Assembly: GCF_021088345.1 (NCBI RefSeq) | Contig: NZ_CP088156.1 | Span: forward strand, 1,736,001-1,800,000 | Length of the DNA: 64,000 nt | Direction of reading: 5' to 3' | Source: Bradyrhizobium ontarionense | Lineage (GTDB): Bacteria > Pseudomonadota > Alphaproteobacteria > Rhizobiales > Xanthobacteraceae | In this document: piece after piece, positions 63,796 to 64,000 of the stretch | Layout: every line of letters starts with the position of its first letter | Numbering within the stretch: the first letter of the stretch is position 1 | The notes under the pieces: generated by a model | What the model was told of the DNA's origin: nothing | Database searches by the model: none | Seen by the model: the letters and a program-made list of their open reading frames with translations, nothing else | Program-made: the position numbers and the translations under genes

Positions 63796-64000
63796 CTAGC
63801 CGATAAAGCGTCTTACCGTTTCAATGAATTTTCCGACCGAGATCGGCTTCGAAAGATAGGCTTCGCAGCCACCCTCGCGGATGCGCTCCTCATCGCCCTT
63901 CATCGCAAATGCCGTCACCGCAACCACCGGGATCGCGCGCAACTCCGGATCGTCCTTGATCCAGCGCGTGACCTCCAGGCCCGACACCTGGGGCAGCTGG
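63796..64000 (-). CDS. divK: DivK single-domain response regulator (partial)
   Basis: Only the last 68 or so codons are in the window; the gene runs beyond base 64000. The visible part reads [40 protein letters not shown] and [20 protein letters not shown], the typical DivK second half with the conserved Thr and Lys. DivK governs CtrA activity and polarity through DivJ, PleC and DivL. Same strand and 9 bp before pleD, the standard divK-pleD operon. Confidence 0.94.
   Translation of the reverse strand, partial: QLPQVSGLEVTRWIKDDPELRAIPVVAVTAFAMKGDEERIREGGCEAYLSKPISVGKFIETVRRFIG

Overview
The window is a high-GC alphaproteobacterial chromosome segment, most likely from Bradyrhizobium or a close relative in the Nitrobacteraceae. 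The grounds are: three Rhizobiales-type Porin_2 genes, the gatC-gatA-gatB order with small ORFs between the subunits, a pyrB/inactive-pyrC/plsY/dprA/topA/rnr/DUF983/NUDIX/rpmG housekeeping block, a divK-pleD pair at the right edge, and DUF1127 and Sel1-like small proteins typical of the group. Species cannot be fixed from the sequence alone.

Layout. 0-9 kb: three paralogous porins on the minus strand, each with its own strong terminator and a shared upstream leader block, with a MarR regulator and an unusual alpha/beta hydrolase between the first two. 9.15 kb: tRNA-Ser(GCT). 9.6-13.5 kb: loosely packed accessory genes, namely an AraC regulator divergent from an O-methyltransferase pseudogene (nonsense codon plus frameshift), a zinc-ribbon membrane protein, a Sel1-like protein and a 34-residue Lys/Ala microprotein. 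13.8-17.65 kb: the GatCAB amidotransferase operon. 17.7-22 kb: two tandem nitronate monooxygenases divergent from a LysR regulator, then a secreted cyclase-family protein. 22-28.6 kb: ABC-F ATPase, ruvX, an AEC transporter, an AidB/CPBP-protease operon and a D-Ala-D-Ala dipeptidase. 28.6-34.2 kb: pyrB, an inactive-type pyrC, plsY, a patatin lipase and dprA. 34.2-36.8 kb: two regulator/oxidoreductase pairs (HxlR/azoR and SDR/HxlR), which separate dprA from topA. 37.4-47.7 kb: topA, rnr, DUF983, NUDIX, RidA, an M20 peptidase, a flavin monooxygenase and rpmG. 48-53.8 kb: a soluble globin-coupled chemotaxis receptor, then a MipA-like outer-membrane protein operon divergent from a two-component system. 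53.8-62.3 kb: an accessory stretch with six copies of one REP-like repeat, two duplicated DUF1127 genes with matching leader hairpins, hypothetical proteins, a TetR/SDR/quinone-reductase group and a lone CHAT-domain (caspase-like) protein in a visibly AT-richer segment. 62.4-64 kb: pleD and the end of divK.

How the genes work together. The housekeeping genes cover charging of Asn/Gln-tRNAs (gatCAB), pyrimidine and phospholipid synthesis (pyrB, pyrC', plsY), DNA and RNA handling (ruvX, dprA, topA, rnr) and cell-cycle signalling (divK-pleD). Several regulator/target pairs are divergent with visible operator-like repeats: LysR at 19.89 kb, HxlR at 36.2 kb, a response regulator at 51.2-51.3 kb and TetR at 59.35 kb.

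Most notable: the lone CHAT protease-like protein whose C-terminal half I cannot assign; two pairs of 11-bp direct repeats (PhoB/OmpR-box geometry) between the mipA-like gene and its response regulator; the duplicated terminator-like leaders before the DUF1127 genes; the REP-like family that supplies 3' ends of neighbouring genes; and an alpha/beta hydrolase whose Ser nucleophile elbow is replaced by an Asp-Trp form.
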